Below, piece after piece: positions 7,681 through 17,595 of a stretch of 64,000 nucleotides of DNA (its first letter is position 1; every line of letters starts with the position of its first letter). Source of the DNA: Marinoscillum sp049115815. Lineage in GTDB: Bacteria > Bacteroidota > Bacteroidia > Cytophagales > Cyclobacteriaceae. The translations under genes were made by a program, and so were the position numbers. The notes beneath the pieces are model-generated. The model searched no databases and was not told the DNA's origin. It worked only from the letters and a program-made list of their open reading frames with translations. The DNA lies in the NCBI GenBank assembly GCA_049115815.1, contig JAGDZO010000007.1:1-64000 (forward strand). The letters are read 5' to 3'.

Positions 7681-8049
7681 ATGAAAAACTTAAACCTATT
7701 ATTTCTAATGCTAATGTTAGCATCCGTGCAACTAAAGGCACAATCAACTGAGACTATTCAGATCAAAACCTCTGCCATCTGTGAGATGTGTCAATACACA
7801 ATAGAAAAAGACATGGCGTTTGAGAAAGGCGTAAAATCAGCATTATTGGATTTGGAAACCAAAGTACTCACTGTAGAATACAACGCTAAAAAAACCAACC
7901 CAGAGACCATCAGAAAAAGGATCACCATGGTCGGCTATGATGCAGATTCCCTAAAGCGAGATGAAAAAGCTCATGCTAAATTAGCGTTTTGTTGCCAGTC
8001 CGATGAGCACAGGGTCCCCTTGATAAAACATGAAGAAGGGGATGAATAA
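7681..8049 (+). CDS. Exported heavy-metal-associated (HMA) domain protein
   Basis: This 122-residue periplasmic protein has a signal peptide ending LASVQLKAQ and one HMA ferredoxin-like domain. The metal-binding motif is CEMC (in AICEMCQYT), and the rest of the fold is visible as KGVKSALLDLETKVLTVEY and MVGYDAD. A second cysteine pair plus histidine (AFCCQSDEH) near the C-terminus may add metal ligands. I chose ATG 7681, 10 bases after the receptor stop codon, because it gives a clean signal peptide. A longer frame from 7642 would overlap the receptor. It is the last gene of the HYC_CC_PP, receptor, HMA operon and probably hands metal to or from the receptor. Confidence 0.85.
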   Translation: MKNLNLLFLMLMLASVQLKAQSTETIQIKTSAICEMCQYTIEKDMAFEKGVKSALLDLETKVLTVEYNAKKTNPETIRKRITMVGYDADSLKRDEKAHAKLAFCCQSDEHRVPLIKHEEGDE

Positions 8050-8055
8050 AAAAAA

Positions 8056-8073
8056 GAGCCACTCTCGTGGCTC
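8056..8073 (-). terminator. Terminator between the HMA gene and susD
   Basis: GAGCCAC-TCTC-GTGGCTC forms a perfect 7-bp stem. The minus strand continues into a run of T's (the A's at 8048-8055), so it best serves the SusC/SusD operon. It may also stop plus-strand transcripts of the metal operon. Confidence 0.7.
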
Positions 8074-8109
8074 CTTAATAATCAAACGTATGAAGAATCT
8101 TAATAAAAA

Positions 8110-9714
8110 TTAATAACCATCATTTTGCTTTAGGTTCGGATTTGCAATCAAATCAGAAGCAGGGATTGGGAAAACATCTAAATGAACCGGAGTGGAAAGC
8201 CCATCTTTCTCTCCGCCCTTCCATGGCCATATGTAATCTCCGCCGCTGAACTTATTAAATCGTACCAAATCGGTTCTTCGAGTAGCTTCTAGGTAGAGTT
8301 CTCTTGCGCGTTCGTCTAAAATCCAATCTAAAGTCACATCTGCGAGAGTCACGTTTCCGCTTGCATCTCCATAAGCTCTTGTCCTTAGTTCATTTATCAG
8401 ATCCAAAGTACCAGCACTTAAGCCGCCACTTCTCAATTCAGTCTCAGCCAACATCAAATAAGCATCGGCTAATCTAAATACGGGATAGTCTGTACTAACA
8501 TGCTCTACACCGGGGGCTCTTTGGCCTGTGCTCGCTTCTATATTGCTAAATTTAGGAACCGCATAGCCTTCAGTAAACTCTCCAACATCATCTATTTCAA
8601 GAGTTTGTCCTTCTGTATAGAAAATTGCTCTTCCATCTACACTTGTGCCATCAGCAGCCACATTCGGAAACTTGTTCACCAATGCACTAGTAGTCCTATA
8701 TCCACCCCAGCCACTTGGTACCCCAAAGTCTGCTGTAGATTCGTTTGCGAATGGTATTCCGTTCTTTTCATCATCCATCATGGCTCCACCAATGCCCCCT
8801 CTTATGATAGTAGTAGTACCACCCCAAGTTTGAGATAGTAAGCCATCATGGGTAATTGGGAAAATGATTTCATCCGTTCTCAAATGATTATCACCCATAA
8901 ACAACTCCTTGTAATTAGGTGCAAGTGAATACACTCCCGAGTTGATCACCTTATTCAGGGCGGTGATACAATCTGCACTCCTATCTTCTTCTATATACAC
9001 GAAAGCGTTTTGATAAAGCTTGGCCTGAAGCATCCATGCTGCACCTTTATCCACTCTACCATAATGATTGGCCTGACCCGGATCTAGCATATCTCCTTCT
9101 ATACTATTCAATTCACTTTCTATAAAATTGAACAAAGTCAATGGCTCTACCTGAGATGGCAATGCAGACGTGATACTTGTAAGTAGTGCAACATTTCTAA
9201 ACAGATCAAGAGCATGCCAGTAAGCATATGCTCTGATGAATCTTACCTCATTGACAAAATTGTCAATTTCTGCATTCTCGGCTGCAGAGAGACTTGAGGG
9301 TCTAGATTCCGCAATTCTCAAAAAGTCATTCGCCAACGAGATCGTGTAAAAAATACGATAATAAAGCACTCTCACGAACTGATTATCAGAACCCCATAAA
9401 TGAGAATGCAAATCTCGAATTCCAGAATCAGTCCAAGCTATGATAGCTTCATCTGTGGTCAACTCCTGAGCCTTCCAGTATACTCTCAAGTAACTAGAGA
9501 ATCCTTCATCATTAATGATACTTAAATCACCTCTACCAGCAGGTCCTTGCTGTCCGGTCAGGGTAAGTGAAGCATATACTTTTGCTACATAACCTTGGTA
9601 CCCTTCAAAGTTTTCGAAGGCCACACCTTCAGTCAATCCATTCTTCGGTACCAGATCTAAATCTGTACAAGCGCTTAAGGAAATGACTAATATTATTGAA
9701 TATATTTTTTTCAT
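8110..9714 (-). CDS. susD: SusD/RagB family glycan-binding outer-membrane lipoprotein
   Basis: This 534-residue surface lipoprotein captures oligosaccharides and forms the lid of the SusC transporter. The signal peptide ends at a lipobox (SLSACTDLD), so Cys15 would be lipidated. Family features include the early DLDLVPKNG segment, the TPR-like helices (FIRAYAYWHALDLFRNVALL, which also begins the typical substrate region) and the C-terminal block EARELYLEATRRTDLVRF. It follows SusC by 8 bases and is the last gene of the operon, next to a terminator. Linkage to an alpha-amylase and a LacI regulator suggests starch or maltodextrin as ligand. This ligand is inferred. Confidence 0.93.
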   Translation of the reverse strand: MKKIYSIILVISLSACTDLDLVPKNGLTEGVAFENFEGYQGYVAKVYASLTLTGQQGPAGRGDLSIINDEGFSSYLRVYWKAQELTTDEAIIAWTDSGIRDLHSHLWGSDNQFVRVLYYRIFYTISLANDFLRIAESRPSSLSAAENAEIDNFVNEVRFIRAYAYWHALDLFRNVALLTSITSALPSQVEPLTLFNFIESELNSIEGDMLDPGQANHYGRVDKGAAWMLQAKLYQNAFVYIEEDRSADCITALNKVINSGVYSLAPNYKELFMGDNHLRTDEIIFPITHDGLLSQTWGGTTTIIRGGIGGAMMDDEKNGIPFANESTADFGVPSGWGGYRTTSALVNKFPNVAADGTSVDGRAIFYTEGQTLEIDDVGEFTEGYAVPKFSNIEASTGQRAPGVEHVSTDYPVFRLADAYLMLAETELRSGGLSAGTLDLINELRTRAYGDASGNVTLADVTLDWILDERARELYLEATRRTDLVRFNKFSGGDYIWPWKGGEKDGLSTPVHLDVFPIPASDLIANPNLKQNDGY

Positions 9715-9722
9715 AATTTCTA

Positions 9723-12700
9723 CTAGTTGAAATTAACATTAATACCGAACACAAACGTTCTAGAACGTGGGTATAGATTGTTATCTATTCCATTAATTCC
9801 AGCTTCAGGATCCAAACCATTATAACCCGTGAGTGTCAATAAATTGGAACCAGTGAAATAAGCTCTGCTCCTAATCTTTTCGCTCAATTGAAAATTGTAA
9901 GCAATCGTTATATTATCCAATCTCAAGAATGATGCATTTTCCACATAGTAGTCGGACAGTAATTGGCGATCAGTAAAATCATTGGTAAATGCAGAAAGAT
10001 GAATGTTGTTTGGAGCAAAAGCATTGTTTACCCCTTCATAAGCACCATACTGAGACTCTACATTGTTGTAAACATAGCCTCCTAACTGACTTCTTAATGT
10101 TACTGCCAAATCAAACTTCTTATAAGTGGCATTGGCCGTTAATCCTAGAATGGCATCAGGTGCCGGGTTTTCATAAGGTCGAAGATCATCCTCATTAATT
10201 CTTCCATCATTGTTCTGATCAACATAAATATCCAAGTCATTCTTAATACCATCGTCGTTGAAATCTACATTATCAGAAATCGGCTTATCACCTATCATTC
10301 TGTGCTCATAAACAAAAAATGAATTAACAGAATGCCCTACTTTCAGAATCTGCACGCTCTGACCTACATCTCCAGAGATACCACCAGTCGTATATCCTTG
10401 GAAATCAGGAAGATTTGAGTTATCTAATTTTAAGATCTCGTTTCTATTCATAGCGGCATTGAAAGTAATATTGAGCTTAGCATCGGGCTTGTCAATAGCT
10501 ACAGTATTTACTAATAACTCTATTCCCTTATTTTCAATTTCTCCAATATTAGTTACAGCTCTATCTCCCGTTAGCGTTCCAATAGGGAAAGCAATATTGA
10601 AGAGTAAGTCGGTAGTTACTTTACGGTACACATCTAATGACCCATATAATCTACCTTCAAATAAACCGTAATCAATACCCGCGTTCAGTGATTTGGTTTC
10701 CTCCCATTTTATATCAGGGTCAACGGCATTTGGCCTGTAAGTCTGAATGGTGTCATTACCCAATAGGTACTGAGCTCTTACACCGCCAACTTCATATAAA
10801 TTCACATATAAGTAGTCTCCGATCTCTTGGTTACCTGTGACACCATAACTTAGTCTCACACTCAAATCGGAAAACATACTTTTCAATGGTTCTGCAAAAG
10901 ATTCATCCATTATTCTCCATTTTGCAGCCAAGGATGGGAAAAGACCCCATCTATTTTTCTTACCAAATCTTGTACTACCATCCCTTCTTAGAGTTCCTGT
11001 AAGCACATATTTATCATAAATCGAAAAATTGGCCCTACCCCAAAACGAAATCAATCTATTTTCCCAATCATTGGTGATTGGCTGTTGGAGATATGCCGAA
11101 CGATCGTTCAAATCTCCTGTTGTTAAAAATTTTAAAGGATCTGTTATCTGCAGATTCTCATACAATACGGTATCAGCTTCTCCAAGTGTATAGTGAGTGT
11201 TGACTGTAGTACTGAAATCTTGATATGAATAACCTGCGATAAAGTCTGCCTTTCCGAATGAAAGTTTGGTGTTATAATTCACATAGCCCTCTAACAGGTT
11301 ACTTGACCTTTCGTCTTGATAATAGCTATAAGACCCTCTATTACGACCTACCTTAGCGTTTGGCAATTGACTGTTCTGACTATATCCTTCTGAATGGTCA
11401 TAAGCATAATTAACCTTTACTGACAAACCTTCTAAAAAAGGCATATTGTAAACAGCACTTGCACCAATTAAATTTCTGTAAGTCTGGCCAATATTGAACG
11501 TTTGCTCAATCTGTGCTACTGGGTTGCTTGGGGCTAATGGATTCGAGAATTCGAAATAACCCCCTGTAGTGGTATCTCCGGGTGCAAGAATCTCTTGGGT
11601 AGGATCAAAAATCAAAGCCCCTCCAACCACTCCGGGAGCAAACCTGTTATTTATTACGGAATTCTTAGAAGTGATATTTATCGTCAAATCCTTATTGAAT
11701 AGATATTGAGTATAATTCAAAGAACCAGCAATTCTCTCTGTATTTGAAGTATTCAAAATACCATCAAGGTTTTGATAACCTAGTGATACTCTTCCGTTGT
11801 AGTTTTTACCTCCAAATGACAATCCCAAATTATGGTTTTGCCCTTGAGCAGTTTGAAGTACTTCATCCAACCAATCAGTGCTGGTCTCACCTAGATCATC
11901 GAAATTTCTCTTTCCCTCTTGCTCCACCGCGGCTCGAAACTCTGGAGTAGTCAACATTCTCACTCTATCAATTATAGTACTGATAGAATATGATCCATCA
12001 TATGAGACTTGAATTTTTCCAGCTTCACCCGCCTTAGTGGTGATGATGATTACTCCATTAGCTCCCCTAGACCCATAAATGGCTGCAGCCGAAGCATCCT
12101 TTAATACGGTGATATCAGCTATATCTGCAGGGTTGATAAAGTTCAATGGATTTCGACCTCCCGCGACTCCTCCTCCATCTAGTGGAATTCCATCTACAAC
12201 GAATAGCGGATCATTACTTGCAGAAATAGAGGTTCCTCCACGCATTCTAATAGAAATACCCCCTCCTGGTGAACCATCATTTGAAGTAATCTGAACTCCC
12301 GCTACTTTACCAGCAATTAACTGTTGAGGTGAGGCAACCATACCTTGATTGAATTCCTTAGAATCAATTTTATTGACCACTCCGGTAACATCACCTTTTT
12401 CCACCTTACCATACCCGATAACCACAACCTCTGCCAATTCTTCAATATCAAGTTCCATATTGACATCAATGACAGAAAGGCCACCGACAGGTCGCTCTTG
12501 TGTTTCGTAGCCCACGAATGAATACACCAAAACAGCCCCGTCTCCTACAGATAATCTGTAGTTGCCATCAAAATCTGTTATCGCGCCATTCGAAGTTCCC
12601 TTCTCCAAGACAGTTAGCCCTGGTATGCCTACACCATCAGCAGCATCCACCACCGTTCCAGAAACAGTTCGTTCCTGAGCAAACGCTCCATATTGATTGA

Positions 12701-12791
12701 ATCCAACCAAAAATGCACAAGCCAACACTAAAGAACGAAATTCCTTCCTTTCCAGAATTGGCCATCTAAATAAATTGTACTTCTTCTTCAT
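9723..12791 (-). CDS. susC: SusC/RagA family TonB-linked glycan importer
   Basis: This 1,022-residue outer-membrane transporter imports glycan oligomers together with SusD. It starts with a signal peptide (ending QYGAFAQ), then a carboxypeptidase-like domain (VSGTVVDAADGVGIPGLTVL), a plug with the SusC signature GSRGANGVIIITT, and a large beta-barrel that closes with RTFVFGINVNFN. The VVIGYGKVEKGDVTG segment is the usual link to the plug. It is 18 bases after the amylase and 8 bases before susD, so the three are cotranscribed. Length is normal for the family. Confidence 0.94.
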   Translation of the reverse strand: MKKKYNLFRWPILERKEFRSLVLACAFLVGFNQYGAFAQERTVSGTVVDAADGVGIPGLTVLEKGTSNGAITDFDGNYRLSVGDGAVLVYSFVGYETQERPVGGLSVIDVNMELDIEELAEVVVIGYGKVEKGDVTGVVNKIDSKEFNQGMVASPQQLIAGKVAGVQITSNDGSPGGGISIRMRGGTSISASNDPLFVVDGIPLDGGGVAGGRNPLNFINPADIADITVLKDASAAAIYGSRGANGVIIITTKAGEAGKIQVSYDGSYSISTIIDRVRMLTTPEFRAAVEQEGKRNFDDLGETSTDWLDEVLQTAQGQNHNLGLSFGGKNYNGRVSLGYQNLDGILNTSNTERIAGSLNYTQYLFNKDLTINITSKNSVINNRFAPGVVGGALIFDPTQEILAPGDTTTGGYFEFSNPLAPSNPVAQIEQTFNIGQTYRNLIGASAVYNMPFLEGLSVKVNYAYDHSEGYSQNSQLPNAKVGRNRGSYSYYQDERSSNLLEGYVNYNTKLSFGKADFIAGYSYQDFSTTVNTHYTLGEADTVLYENLQITDPLKFLTTGDLNDRSAYLQQPITNDWENRLISFWGRANFSIYDKYVLTGTLRRDGSTRFGKKNRWGLFPSLAAKWRIMDESFAEPLKSMFSDLSVRLSYGVTGNQEIGDYLYVNLYEVGGVRAQYLLGNDTIQTYRPNAVDPDIKWEETKSLNAGIDYGLFEGRLYGSLDVYRKVTTDLLFNIAFPIGTLTGDRAVTNIGEIENKGIELLVNTVAIDKPDAKLNITFNAAMNRNEILKLDNSNLPDFQGYTTGGISGDVGQSVQILKVGHSVNSFFVYEHRMIGDKPISDNVDFNDDGIKNDLDIYVDQNNDGRINEDDLRPYENPAPDAILGLTANATYKKFDLAVTLRSQLGGYVYNNVESQYGAYEGVNNAFAPNNIHLSAFTNDFTDRQLLSDYYVENASFLRLDNITIAYNFQLSEKIRSRAYFTGSNLLTLTGYNGLDPEAGINGIDNNLYPRSRTFVFGINVNFN

Positions 12792-12809
12792 ACGCTTTTT
12801 GTTACTTAC

Positions 12810-15539
12810 TTATTTCTTTATCACCCTTCTGCTAACCACACCCTTAGGTGTATAAATCTTAACTATATATAGACCAGCCTCTAATTGAGCCAAGTCGATC
12901 TGTTTCTCTCCGTAGTACCCTGCGGAATGTCTTATCACTCTACCAGACAAGTCTAGCACCTCCAAAGAAACCGCCTCATTGGCCGTCACTTTCATCACGT
13001 CAGTAATTGGATTTGGGTAAATTCTGATACTAGGGTCTTCGATGCTGATCGCTGTTAAAAAATCGATAGCATCTACTTGGATATAATTATCAATCGGTTT
13101 GGAAGTGTAGAAATAAAACTCTCCTGGCTTTAATTCTACCTCTTCATTTGGATTATCTACGGTGATTTTCTCCCCCGTGAAGTAGTTATACCATTCTCCA
13201 GCCTCTACAAAATGAGGATCTCCAGTGCGTTCAGTCTTGCTGAAATTTCCAAAAATACTAACCTTAGTATCAGGTCCATTATAATTAATCCATTTCACAG
13301 ACCCCTCAGGCTCCCATGAAAAATATTGATCATCTATCAAACCAGTCTTGGTCTTGAGGTTAATCAATGACTGATAGGTGGCAAATAGTCTTGATCGTTC
13401 TTTATCCTCTAAGTATTCCCATTTTGTTGGTTTTACACCTAACCTATCATCGTTTAGTTCCACGTCGTAACCAAACTCTCCAAATTGCCATATCATTTTA
13501 GGGCCTGGAACCATGAAGAAAAAAGTAGCATTTAGTTTCAAGCGATTCATCTGATACTCAAACGAATTCTTGCTTGATCTTGCGACATCCCATTGGACAC
13601 GTTCTTCATCATGACTCTCCATATAACCTACAACTCCAGCTTCATCCCAGTCACGAGTACCATGATACAGCCAATCGATGTTGGACGCATTCCCTTTCGC
13701 AGTACTTCTAAATACACTGTTCATATGACCCCAAAGCATCATTCCATAATTGGCCAATACTTTTTCTTCATTGTTTTCTCCGAGATGCTCCAATATCACA
13801 TAGGTTTCAGGATTCTGAGCCCAAATCACATCAGCCATTCTCTCTAATAGAGCAACCCTAGAAGCGTCATATTGACCCCAAAGGCCTACATTACCAAGTG
13901 TATTTTTCTGCGTGAATCCCTTTGATAAATCAAACCGGTAACCATCGACATGATATTCATCCACCCAAAAAGTAATTACCTCATCTAGATATTCCTTGGT
14001 ATACTCACTTTCATGATTGAAATCATAGCCCACATTAAAATCATGCTTTGGGGAAACATTCAACCATGGATTTGTAGCCGTAGGAGGACCAAATTCTCCG
14101 CTAGCATCCATTTTCACCAATGGACTCCTACCGAAATGATGGTTCATCACCATATCCAAAATAACAGCCATTCCACGCTTATGCGCTTCATTGATAAGTT
14201 CCTTTAGATCATCTTCGGTACCATAGAATTTATCCACTGCCAATTTGAATGAAGGGTTATATCCCCAACTCAAATTTCCTTCAAACTCATTCACCGGCAT
14301 GAATTCGATAGCATTGATTCCCAAGGAATCCAAATAGTCTAACCGCTCAGTAACGGCTTTGAAAGTTCTATCCTCGGTAAAATCTCTTACTAACAATTCA
14401 TAAATCACAAGGTCTTCTTTAGCAGGCTTTACAAAGCTCTCATCTGACCAATCAAATTCAGTCTGATTAGTCTGTAAAACCGCAACCTCTTGGTAACCCT
14501 GATCCGGGAATTTTATCAAATCAGGATATCTATTTTCTTGAATAACCTGTCCATCATCGAAAGATGAAATCACCTTCCTTGTATATGGATCAGCAATGAG
14601 AATTTCACCGTCTATTAAATATTGGTATGTGTACTCCTTACCTGATGTTAGTCCATCTATGGTCAACCAAAACTTGTCGCCATCCTTTTTCATCAAATAG
14701 CCTTGATCAAGGCTCCAATTGTTAAAATCTCCAAGCACAAACACATTTGATTTGTTGGGAGCCGTTAAGACCAGGATTGCACTTGTGGCCGAGATGTAAT
14801 TAGCTCCATTGTGGAGGCCTGCCGGGATCGATAGGTTGTCAACCTTAGGATTAACTATATAGGAATGAGTAAACTCATCCATCTCAGAATCAGTAGCGGC
14901 AACAAGTCTTAGCTTATGGGCAGAACCATCGGCAATCACGGTAAAAGAATGCGTGAAATCAGATACATTCTCTGCCGTTACGACAACTTCATCATCGTGA
15001 TACAGCGTAAAATCCGACGTTTCAGAAGTAGCAGCATCGATCGCTATCACTTGATTTTCATTATAAAATTTAAATGAACTGACCGGACTAGATACTTTTA
15101 GATCGAATCCTGATGACAACTCAAAGACATAATCAGTGGTTTGGCCATTGGACCAATCATTACCTTTTAGAAGGATGCCAACTTTATCAATTTGATCTTT
15201 AGATAACCCTGTAAAGTTCGTAAGGGTTAAGGATAGCTCAAATATCACTTGGCCACCGTTTGTTATCTTGGTAAACTTAGCTGCGTCCGTTGCAGTAGCA
15301 TCGCTTGATGCGGGGTTTACATTTGTAGGGACATTTGCGTTGTTATTGTTGGGTATCCACAACCATATCCAGGCATCGGAGAGAGTACTCAATGATGTGC
15401 CTGTGACATCATAGGTAATTTTGATTTCTTGATCGGCAGAAAAAAATGTGGGATCAATCTCAGGGGTAATCTCTAGTGATTGTGCACTTACACTTAAGGC
15501 AAGTAAACTAGATAGTATTAGAAAGCTGATTTTCTGCAT
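12810..15539 (-). CDS. Secreted alpha-amylase family (GH13) enzyme with T9SS sorting domain
   Basis: This 909-residue enzyme should cleave alpha-1,4-glucans at the cell surface. After a signal peptide come N-terminal beta-sandwich regions. A CBM48/AMPK-type module follows (FVLGDFNNWSLDQGY), then a GH13 barrel. The conserved regions are visible as ILDMVMNHH, GYRFDLSKG (nucleophile Asp), VILEHLGEN (acid/base Glu) and MESHDEERV (transition-state Asp). The C-terminal 75 residues are a type A T9SS sorting domain (IRIYPNPITD ... LEAGLYIVKI). It sits between the SusE/F-like lipoprotein and SusC. A strong hairpin just upstream may lower its expression relative to the first gene. Confidence 0.93.
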   Translation of the reverse strand: MQKISFLILSSLLALSVSAQSLEITPEIDPTFFSADQEIKITYDVTGTSLSTLSDAWIWLWIPNNNNANVPTNVNPASSDATATDAAKFTKITNGGQVIFELSLTLTNFTGLSKDQIDKVGILLKGNDWSNGQTTDYVFELSSGFDLKVSSPVSSFKFYNENQVIAIDAATSETSDFTLYHDDEVVVTAENVSDFTHSFTVIADGSAHKLRLVAATDSEMDEFTHSYIVNPKVDNLSIPAGLHNGANYISATSAILVLTAPNKSNVFVLGDFNNWSLDQGYLMKKDGDKFWLTIDGLTSGKEYTYQYLIDGEILIADPYTRKVISSFDDGQVIQENRYPDLIKFPDQGYQEVAVLQTNQTEFDWSDESFVKPAKEDLVIYELLVRDFTEDRTFKAVTERLDYLDSLGINAIEFMPVNEFEGNLSWGYNPSFKLAVDKFYGTEDDLKELINEAHKRGMAVILDMVMNHHFGRSPLVKMDASGEFGPPTATNPWLNVSPKHDFNVGYDFNHESEYTKEYLDEVITFWVDEYHVDGYRFDLSKGFTQKNTLGNVGLWGQYDASRVALLERMADVIWAQNPETYVILEHLGENNEEKVLANYGMMLWGHMNSVFRSTAKGNASNIDWLYHGTRDWDEAGVVGYMESHDEERVQWDVARSSKNSFEYQMNRLKLNATFFFMVPGPKMIWQFGEFGYDVELNDDRLGVKPTKWEYLEDKERSRLFATYQSLINLKTKTGLIDDQYFSWEPEGSVKWINYNGPDTKVSIFGNFSKTERTGDPHFVEAGEWYNYFTGEKITVDNPNEEVELKPGEFYFYTSKPIDNYIQVDAIDFLTAISIEDPSIRIYPNPITDVMKVTANEAVSLEVLDLSGRVIRHSAGYYGEKQIDLAQLEAGLYIVKIYTPKGVVSRRVIKK

Positions 15540-15571
15540 CGAGAGTTTTGAAAAACTTGGAGAGTTAAAAA

Positions 15572-15600
15572 TTAGGGCTACCCCGAAAGGGTAGCCCTAA
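15572..15600 (-). terminator. Strong hairpin between the SusE/F-like gene and the amylase
   Basis: A 12-bp perfect inverted repeat, TTAGGGCTACCC with GGGTAGCCCTAA, encloses a 5-base loop. On the minus strand it is followed by TTTTTAAC. It looks like a rho-independent terminator, yet the amylase start is only about 30 bases further on. It probably acts as a partial terminator or an mRNA-stabilising element inside the operon. Confidence 0.7.
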
Positions 15601-15619
15601 AAAATGCACTATTTAATTA

Positions 15620-17128
15620 TTATTCAATGGTACCAACACCAGTTTTGAAATTCAATTTGATTGTTTGTCCAGCAGTCACAGCATTTCTAGCCTGATCACC
15701 ACCTTTTCCTCTGTACTCGATTTTTCCATCAAGCACTACGAATTCTGCTTGCCACCATTCTACTGCATCAGTAGATTCTGCTTTAGTCAGCGTATTTGAA
15801 GCAACGTGAATTCTAAGATCACCAGCTCCTGATGTTACTGGAGAAGTAATTACTTCATTGGCATTATCAACAGTAAATGCATGCGTAGCAGCATCCCAGC
15901 TTCCAAACGCATCACCTATTCCGTAAACCTTTGGAGCATTTACTTCAATAGTTTCTTTATCCAAGTTTACAACCACAGTGTAATATCCTGCCGCTGCTGG
16001 AGGCGGAACATTATCAGAACCTTTAGCATATACACCATCTGTAGCGTCTCCAGATTTACCGAAATCACCTACCCAGTCAGCTACAGGAGCAAATTTGAAA
16101 CCCTCATTATTTGTAGGTCCGTCTATCCAAACTATAGCCCAAAAAACATGAGGGTTGTCCGCAACCGCATTAAGCTGTACGCCGTTTGCAGCCCAGTCCC
16201 ATCCACCGATAGAACCACCAACCATATACATTGCTTCTGGGTACTCAGGTAGAGGCTCTACATCGCCAGTTCTCTCTAGGCTCATTGAAATGCTATTTCC
16301 TTCACCTGGTGTGTAAGTCACGATGATAGTGTACTCTCCATCAACACCATCTCCACCAGCAAATTTGATATTAGATCCACCAGGAGCTAAAGCATCAACC
16401 TCACCACCGAAATTCGTATTAAAATTCAAACATGGCTCTAAAGCTTCATCACAATCTTCAGCGTCAATATCAAGATTCCAGTTAGAATTGTATCTGATCT
16501 TGAATTCAGTATCAGGACCTCTTAACACAATCTTCTGCCCCATATATTTCACTTCATCTTTTGTCGCTGAAACCAACGCAATTTCTTGCCCTGCGCTCCA
16601 TCCTCCTTCAGTAGCGTTTCCGATAACTTCCCAATAATCAACAGGAAGAACTACATATTGGCTTGTAGACTTATCAAACTGAACTTGGACTAGACCACCA
16701 TCACTCGGAAGACCTGACATAGTAGCAGTTCCATTCTCAGAAAGTGTTCCCAACTTGTAATTCAATTTGTCATTATCAGCATTTACTTCTTCTGTAAATG
16801 ATCCACCTAATACTGTAACATCATCACCATCTACTTCTACAAAAGAGAATAGACCATTTGTCATGAAAATGTATCCTTCAAAAAGACCAGGTCTTTCTTG
16901 GGTACCAAAATCAGGAGCTCCAACAAGTGCTTCTGTTAACAAATGAGCATCAGTAGTATCAGTTCCTACAGCTGTTCCTACTATGTAAACTCCATCGGAG
17001 AGGTTTCCTCCGCTTCCACCACCTTTGATGATGTCCGTGATATCGTCCTCACCGCTATCACATGATATAGTACCCGCCACAAAAGCAAGGGCAAACATCA
17101 TAGTTAAAAATTTCATTGACTTCTTCAT
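15620..17128 (-). CDS. SusE/SusF-type surface starch-binding lipoprotein
   Basis: This 502-residue lipoprotein has a signal peptide with lipobox (AGTISCDSGEDD), a glycine-rich linker and tandem beta-sandwich modules like those of SusE/SusF. These modules bind starch on the cell surface. The repeated module pattern is visible as DGVYIVGTAVGTD, AMYMVGGSIGGWDW and PKVYGIGDAFGSWD, each starting a domain. The aromatic GGWDW and GSWD loops are typical carbohydrate-binding surfaces. It is the first gene of the locus, directly downstream of the LacI-type operator candidates, and is separated from the amylase by a hairpin, so it may be the most highly expressed member. Confidence 0.82.
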   Translation of the reverse strand: MKKSMKFLTMMFALAFVAGTISCDSGEDDITDIIKGGGSGGNLSDGVYIVGTAVGTDTTDAHLLTEALVGAPDFGTQERPGLFEGYIFMTNGLFSFVEVDGDDVTVLGGSFTEEVNADNDKLNYKLGTLSENGTATMSGLPSDGGLVQVQFDKSTSQYVVLPVDYWEVIGNATEGGWSAGQEIALVSATKDEVKYMGQKIVLRGPDTEFKIRYNSNWNLDIDAEDCDEALEPCLNFNTNFGGEVDALAPGGSNIKFAGGDGVDGEYTIIVTYTPGEGNSISMSLERTGDVEPLPEYPEAMYMVGGSIGGWDWAANGVQLNAVADNPHVFWAIVWIDGPTNNEGFKFAPVADWVGDFGKSGDATDGVYAKGSDNVPPPAAAGYYTVVVNLDKETIEVNAPKVYGIGDAFGSWDAATHAFTVDNANEVITSPVTSGAGDLRIHVASNTLTKAESTDAVEWWQAEFVVLDGKIEYRGKGGDQARNAVTAGQTIKLNFKTGVGTIE

Positions 17129-17365
17129 ACTTCTTCAGTTAAATTAAAAATACTCAATAATTAAAATAATACAATTTTTACAGTTTTCTTTTGGCTTGAA
17201 ACGAATTGAAAAAATTTGCCTTCATTTTTCCATTTTCGTAGCTTCAGGGCTGAATAGGTAAGCAAAACTGAAATTCTCACATCTATCCCTTCCTAATGCT
17301 TATTCAATTTAAAAATTCCCAATGAAAAAACATCAAAATCGCCCCTCATTTTATCTGAATGTACT

Positions 17366-17383
17366 TTCGCAAACGTGTGCGAA
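17366..17383. promoter_or_regulatory. LacI-family operator candidate 1
   Basis: TTCGCAAACGTGTGCGAA is an 18-bp palindrome with a single mismatched pair and a central CG, the layout bound by LacI/PurR-type dimers. It lies about 240 bases upstream of the SusE/F-like gene and 213 bases upstream of the regulator. Confidence 0.6.
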
Positions 17384-17411
17384 GGTCAAATATTTTTATA
17401 TTTTTCATATT

Positions 17412-17425
17412 TGAGAACGTTTTCA
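17412..17425. promoter_or_regulatory. LacI-family operator candidate 2
   Basis: TGAGAACGTTTTCA is a 14-bp palindrome with one mismatched pair around AACGTT, close to the classic CcpA/MalR-type core. It is centred 44 bases from operator candidate 1, about four helical turns, so two dimers could bind the same DNA face. Confidence 0.55.
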
Positions 17426-17595
17426 TGGTCAATTTTTTGAATTATCATCAAAATCAGGCTTGTTCCGAATGAAAATACCTTTAGTTCGGCTATCAATCCT
17501 TAAATTCTAAGAATAATACAATTTAAGATATAACATCTCTCCATACTTTGCCTGATGAGAATATTAGTTAACTTTATGAATTCAAGAGAAAAGCA

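Larger units (their letters stand above)
17129..17595. promoter_or_regulatory. Divergent control region of the starch locus and lacI-type regulator
   Basis: A 467-base AT-rich gap between the SusE/F-like gene and the divergent LacI gene. It contains two LacI-type palindromes (17366-17383 and 17412-17425). A sequence close to a -7 box (ATACTTTG, 17543-17550) lies upstream of the regulator gene. I found no exact TAnnTTTG match facing the SusE/F-like gene. Confidence 0.5.
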
